In this document: positions 60,391 to 64,000 of the stretch, in pieces
How positions within the stretch are numbered: the first letter of the stretch is position 1
Layout: each line of letters starts with the position of its first letter
From: Cohnella thermotolerans DSM 17683
Lineage (GTDB): Bacteria; Bacillota; Bacilli; Paenibacillales; Paenibacillaceae
Direction of reading: 5' to 3'
Assembly (NCBI RefSeq): GCF_000429825.1
Contig: NZ_KE386956.1
Coordinates: 71,899 to 135,898, forward strand
DNA length: 64,000 nucleotides
Program-made: the position numbers and the translations under genes
The notes under the pieces: model-generated
Told to the model about the DNA's origin: nothing
The model's database searches: none
The model's input: only the letters and a program-made list of their open reading frames with translations

Positions 60391-61767
60391 TTGGCCAAAC
60401 AGATTCGATTGAACGCCTTCGAGATGACCAGCGCCATGCTGAATTCCCACGGTCTATGGAAGCATCCGGACAACGTCAGGACGCGGCGCTACAAGGACCT
60501 GGACTATTATACGGAACTGGCTCGGCTTCTTGAGAGAGGGAAGTTCGACGCGATCTTCTTCGCGGACGTTATCGGGGTCTACGATGTCTACAAGGGGAGC
60601 CGGGATCCGGCCATCCGGGAAGGGGTGCAGGTCCCCTTGAACGATCCCGCGTTCGCGATTCCGATCATGGCTCAGGCGACGAAGCATCTGTCCTTCGCCC
60701 TGACGGTCAGCACGACTTATGAACACCCGTACGCCCATGCGAGACGGATGTCGACGCTGGACCATCTGACCAAGGGCAGACTGGCTTGGAACGTCGTTAC
60801 GTCCTACCTGCCGAGCGCCGCGCGCAACTTCGGTCTGGAAGAGATGATCAAGCACGACGACCGTTACGAGTTGGCCGACGAATTTATGGAAGTGGCCTAC
60901 AAGCTCTGGGAAGCCAGCTGGGAGAAGGACGCGATCGTGAACGACGTGTCTAGGAATATGTTCGCCGATCCTTCCAAAGTTCACGAAATCAACCATGAAG
61001 GCAAGTTTTTCAAAGTCCCCGGCCCCCACTTGAGCGAGCCTTCTCCGCAGCGGACTCCGGTCATTTATCAGGCGGGCTCTTCGCCGAGAGGGCGCGATTT
61101 TGCGGCCAAGCACGCGGAATGTCTGTTCGTGGGGGGACCGACCCCGGAGGCGACGAAGGCTTCGATCGAGGATATCAAAAACCGCGCCGAACGCTTCGGC
61201 CGCGACCCGGCGGAGATCAAGGCGTTCACGTTCCTGAACGTGGTCGTGGCGGAAACGACGGAAGAAGCGGAGCGCAAATTTGCCGAATATTCGCGCTTGT
61301 GGAGCGGCGAAGCCGCCAAAGCCCAATACGGCGGCTCCAGCGGCTACGATCTGTCCCAGTATAAAGACCTCGACGCGATTTTCGAGTATAAACATACGGA
61401 ACACGGGCAATCAAGGGCCGCTTCGCTGACCAAGGACGCTCCCACCAAGCTGACGGTCCGCGAAGTGCTAAGCAAATTCGACAACTTGAGCCGCAAATTC
61501 GCGATCGTCGGCAACCCGCAAGAGGTGGCGGACGGGATTCAAAGCTATTTCGAAGCCACCGGCGTGGACGGATTTAACCTTGCCCACTTTGTCACGCCGG
61601 GAAGCCTGGTCGACTTCGTCGATCTGGTCGTGCCGGAGCTTCAAAGACGGGGAGTTTACAAAACCGAGTATGCGGAGGGAACGTACCGGGAGAAGCTGTT
61701 CGGCCCGGGCAAGCGTCTTCTCCCCGATCACCATCCCGGCGCCAAGGTCCGTACGTTTCCGGTTTGA
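60391..61767 (+). CDS. FMN-dependent monooxygenase, NtaA/SnaA/DszA family
   Basis: A 458-residue bacterial luciferase-fold monooxygenase that uses reduced FMN from a partner reductase. KQIRLNAFEMTSAMLNSHGL, ARLLERGKFDAIFFADVIGV, GRLAWNVVTSYLPSAARNFG and VIYQAGSSPRGRDFAAKHAE are typical of the NtaA/SnaA/DszA subgroup rather than of SsuD alkanesulfonate monooxygenases. DszA opens the sulfone ring in dibenzothiophene desulfurisation; other members split nitrilotriacetate. The TTG at 60391 has GGAAGG eight bases upstream. Downstream genes suggest release of sulfur from an organosulfur compound. Confidence 0.88.
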   Translation: MAKQIRLNAFEMTSAMLNSHGLWKHPDNVRTRRYKDLDYYTELARLLERGKFDAIFFADVIGVYDVYKGSRDPAIREGVQVPLNDPAFAIPIMAQATKHLSFALTVSTTYEHPYAHARRMSTLDHLTKGRLAWNVVTSYLPSAARNFGLEEMIKHDDRYELADEFMEVAYKLWEASWEKDAIVNDVSRNMFADPSKVHEINHEGKFFKVPGPHLSEPSPQRTPVIYQAGSSPRGRDFAAKHAECLFVGGPTPEATKASIEDIKNRAERFGRDPAEIKAFTFLNVVVAETTEEAERKFAEYSRLWSGEAAKAQYGGSSGYDLSQYKDLDAIFEYKHTEHGQSRAASLTKDAPTKLTVREVLSKFDNLSRKFAIVGNPQEVADGIQSYFEATGVDGFNLAHFVTPGSLVDFVDLVVPELQRRGVYKTEYAEGTYREKLFGPGKRLLPDHHPGAKVRTFPV

Positions 61768-61814
61768 TCCGGACGCCGGAAGAGAGCCCTTTATTCGATG
61801 GGAGGAATGGACAA

Positions 61815-62786
61815 GTGGTAACTTATCGCACGGTCGGCAGAACGGGAATTCAAGTATCGAACTTATGCTTCGGCACGATGTCGTTCGGAGGAATCGCGGA
61901 CAAGGAAGCTTCCAGAGCCCTATACCTTCGCAGCCGGGAGAAGGGAATCAACTTTTTCGATACGGCGGACATCTACAACGAGGGGCGCGCCGAGGAAATT
62001 CTCGGCGAGTTGATTCAAGGGGAGCGGAACGAGCTGGTGCTGACGTCCAAAGCCGGGTTTCCGACCGGACGGGATCCGAACGCGCGAGGCGCTTCGCGCC
62101 GGCATCTGCTGTCGTCGGTAGAGGGCAGCTTGCGGAGGCTGAGAACGGACCGGCTTGAATTTTATTTCATTCATCGCTTCGATCCGCTGACGCCGATCGA
62201 GGAGACGCTGCGGACGTTGGACGACCTTCAGCGGCAAGGCAAAATTTTGTATCCTGCGGTCAGCAACTGGGCGGCGTGGCAAATTGCGAAGGCGCTCGGC
62301 ATCTCGGCGAGAGAAGGCTTGGCCCGGTTCGAACTGGTCCAACCGATGTACAATTTGGTCAAGCGTCAAGCGGAAGTCGAGATTTTGCCGCTTGTCCAGT
62401 CGGAGCAGCTCGGCGCGATCAGTTACAGTCCGCTGGGCGGCGGTTTGCTAACCGGCAAGTACGGAGTCGGAAAGCGACCGCCGAGCGGAAGGCTCGTCGA
62501 ACAGCCGAACTATACGAAGCGTTACGCGGACGAGACGAATTACATCGTCGCCGACCGGTTTGCCGCGTACGCCGAGGAGCGCGGCTATCATCCCGCCACC
62601 TTGGCGGTCGCCTGGGTGCTCGGCCATCCGGGCATTACCGCGCCGATTGTCGGGGCACGGAACGTGGAGCAGTTGGAGCCGTCGTTGGCCGCTCTGGACG
62701 TCGAGCTGACGGACGAATGGCGCCGCGAAATTACGGCGTTGTCGATCGATCCGCCGCCGGCGACGGATCGCAGCGAGGAAGTCTAG
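61815..62786 (+). CDS. Aldo/keto reductase
   Basis: A 323-residue TIM-barrel reductase. VGRTGIQVSNLCFGTMSFGG at the N-terminus, FFDTADIYNEGRAEEILGEL with the catalytic Asp and Tyr, LVLTSKAGFPTGRDPNARGA with the catalytic lysine, and FYFIHRFDPLTPIEETLRTL with the catalytic histidine. The fold ends VLGHPGITAPIVGARNVEQL. The start is GTG at 61815, nine bases after GGAGG. It sits between the monooxygenase and the DszB-like fusion and may reduce a carbonyl product or recycle a cofactor; the link is by position. Confidence 0.92.
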   Translation: MVTYRTVGRTGIQVSNLCFGTMSFGGIADKEASRALYLRSREKGINFFDTADIYNEGRAEEILGELIQGERNELVLTSKAGFPTGRDPNARGASRRHLLSSVEGSLRRLRTDRLEFYFIHRFDPLTPIEETLRTLDDLQRQGKILYPAVSNWAAWQIAKALGISAREGLARFELVQPMYNLVKRQAEVEILPLVQSEQLGAISYSPLGGGLLTGKYGVGKRPPSGRLVEQPNYTKRYADETNYIVADRFAAYAEERGYHPATLAVAWVLGHPGITAPIVGARNVEQLEPSLAALDVELTDEWRREITALSIDPPPATDRSEEV

Positions 62787-62791
62787 GGGGA

Positions 62792-64000
62792 ATGGGCGTG
62801 TCCGTTCGTCATCAAACCGTTACCGCATTCTGCGCTCCGATTCCGACAGCCGTCGGTTTGGCATTCCGGCTGGGAGAGCTGCCGGTCGACTTCCGAAGAA
62901 GGGGCCACTCGGCGTCCATCGCGCCGGAGCTTAACGCATTGACGCTCCGCATCGGCGGGGAGACGTATTCGATCCAATGGGGCGGCCCGCATTCGGCGCT
63001 GCCGTTGCTCTCTCAGGGACGCATCGCGATCGGCCTGTCCTTGCAGCACCTGAAGGAGTTCATCCTCGTTCCCCCGGATTCGAGGCTGCGCTCGGCAGAA
63101 GATTTGGCCGGAGCGAGAATCGGCATCCCTGCCGAAGACGAGTCCGCAAGGGCGGAAGCGGCGAACGGCTTCGCAGAGGCGCTGCGATCCGCCGGCTCGG
63201 ACCTGTCCCGCGCGACTCCGGCCGACTTGCCGATCGAACCGTCCTCCGCCGATGCGGGCAGCGCGCTGGCCCGAAAGCTTGCGCAAGCTCTCCTGCTTGG
63301 CGAGGCGGATGCCGTTTACGCGAACGGATCTCTTGCTCTAGGCTTGCAAGAGATCGTCGGAGCGAGACCGATCTGGTCGCGGCAAGCATCGTATCCTCTC
63401 GTCTTCTGGGCGGACGAGAAGCTCGTGCGGCTGCATCCCGAATCGGTCGATCGCGTCTTGGCGCATGTTCTGGCGGCGTCTTCGTGGGCGAAGACGCATC
63501 GGGAGGCGGCTCATCGCCTGCTCGCCAAGGAGATCGGCCTGTCCGAGCCGGCGCTCGAAGTGGTTTACGGCGAGAGCTTGCATGCCGAACTCGATTTGGG
63601 AACTTCCGCGGATCGCATCGAAGCGTTCAATCGGCATGCGAACGAACGGATGCCCGGCGGCTTCCTGCGCGGAACGTTCGATATCGCCGGCCGTCTCGAC
63701 CCGACAAGGCTCCGCTGCGCGCTTGAACTCGTCACTCAAGGACTTGTCGAGCCGCCTTCCGGGGAAGGGGTATCGCCTTACGCGTTGGCTCCGGTTCCCG
63801 ACAGCTTCTTCCTGGAGCGGAAGGCGGCTCATGTGATCGGCTCGGACGAAGAAGCGATCGCCGTGGCGCGGCAAATCGCGGCGCAAATTAAAGAAGGAGC
63901 GTCCGAACGTGATCGCGATCGAAGGCTCCCGTTCGACGAGCTGAAGCTGCTGGGCGAGAGCGGATTGCTCGGTCTTATGGTGCCGAAGGCGTACGGAGGG
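62792..64000 (+). CDS. DszB-like domain fused to acyl-CoA-dehydrogenase (DszC-like) domain, partial
   Basis: An open frame of 403 codons running off the window. Residues 1 to about 345 resemble DszB desulfinase, a substrate-binding-protein fold: FCAPIPTAVGLAFRLGEL aligns C14 with the DszB nucleophile, and SAEDLAGARIGIPAED, GEADAVYANGSLALGLQEIV and DEKLVRLHPESVDRVLAHVL follow in order. The arginine of the DszB active site seems absent. From about residue 350 FLERKAAHVIGSDEEAIAVA then FDELKLLGESGLLGLMVPKA is the N-terminus of an acyl-CoA-dehydrogenase-type flavoprotein, the fold of DszC. GTG 62798 is an alternative start with better ribosome-site spacing. It is downstream of a DszA-like gene. 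Confidence 0.7.
   Translation, partial: MGVSVRHQTVTAFCAPIPTAVGLAFRLGELPVDFRRRGHSASIAPELNALTLRIGGETYSIQWGGPHSALPLLSQGRIAIGLSLQHLKEFILVPPDSRLRSAEDLAGARIGIPAEDESARAEAANGFAEALRSAGSDLSRATPADLPIEPSSADAGSALARKLAQALLLGEADAVYANGSLALGLQEIVGARPIWSRQASYPLVFWADEKLVRLHPESVDRVLAHVLAASSWAKTHREAAHRLLAKEIGLSEPALEVVYGESLHAELDLGTSADRIEAFNRHANERMPGGFLRGTFDIAGRLDPTRLRCALELVTQGLVEPPSGEGVSPYALAPVPDSFFLERKAAHVIGSDEEAIAVARQIAAQIKEGASERDRDRRLPFDELKLLGESGLLGLMVPKAYGG

Overview
The window looks like chromosome from a moderately high-GC, endospore-forming member of the Paenibacillaceae (Paenibacillus or Cohnella type). Four things point there: an SspH-type small acid-soluble spore protein gene, Bacillus-like synteny of tsaE-tsaB-rimI-tsaD ... 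ABC-F ATPase ... moaC ... tatA-tatC ... groES-groEL, strong AGGAGG ribosome binding sites with many TTG and GTG starts, and a paeninodin-type lasso peptide cluster. I saw no tRNA, rRNA, CRISPR array or insertion sequence.

Positions 1-14735 hold an exopolysaccharide locus. It has gmd, a Wzx-type flippase, two Wzy/O-antigen-ligase-type membrane proteins, five GT4-type or related glycosyltransferases, a hexapeptide acetyltransferase, manC, UDP-glucose 6-dehydrogenase and a VanZ-family protein. The central part (about 1020-8440) is visibly more AT-rich than its flanks, as expected for an exchangeable serotype cassette. Positions 14736-22222 hold a complete lasso peptide operon: cyclase, precursor, HPrK-like kinase, RRE protein, leader peptidase, nucleotidyltransferase and ABC exporter. 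Its own promoter carries two palindromes, and unusual RNA structures flank the precursor gene. An LCP-family protein and a decayed galE then return to the polysaccharide theme.

Positions 23700-33300 are mixed: an ABC-2 transporter, a non-homologous end-joining set (LigD split into ligase and polymerase genes, plus Ku), small hypothetical genes, a decayed GntR regulator, a CAP-domain secreted protein under a c-di-AMP (ydaO) riboswitch, sspH and a thioredoxin-reductase-like flavoprotein. Positions 33560-37271 hold a MOSC protein and the t6A operon tsaE-tsaB-rimI-tsaD. Positions 37500-41422 hold a GntR/ABC operon with a perfect palindrome over its promoter, and a DUF2500 protein.

Positions 41600-51700 begin with a cluster of DnaA-box-like 9-mers beside the ABC-F gene. 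They continue with folate and molybdenum-cofactor genes, tatA-tatC, a chemotaxis receptor and CIRCE-controlled groES-groEL. Positions 51715-57152 hold ccdC, a citA-type citrate synthase, two Gfo/Idh/MocA oxidoreductases and an AraC-type regulator.

The last part (57278-64000) is a divergent sulfur-type locus. A metQ-metI-metN importer sits on the minus strand behind a leader that looks like a transcription attenuator. On the plus strand are a DszA-type flavin monooxygenase, an aldo/keto reductase and an open reading frame, running off the window, that joins a DszB-like domain to an acyl-CoA-dehydrogenase (DszC-like) domain.

The strongest candidates for something undescribed are the lasso operon (35-residue core, C-terminal serine, bistable RNA element), the DszB-DszC-like fusion next to a methionine-type importer with an unassigned attenuator, the extra-oriC DnaA-box cluster, and a palindrome shared by two promoters 15 kb apart. 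All calls come from reading the sequence; no database search was run.
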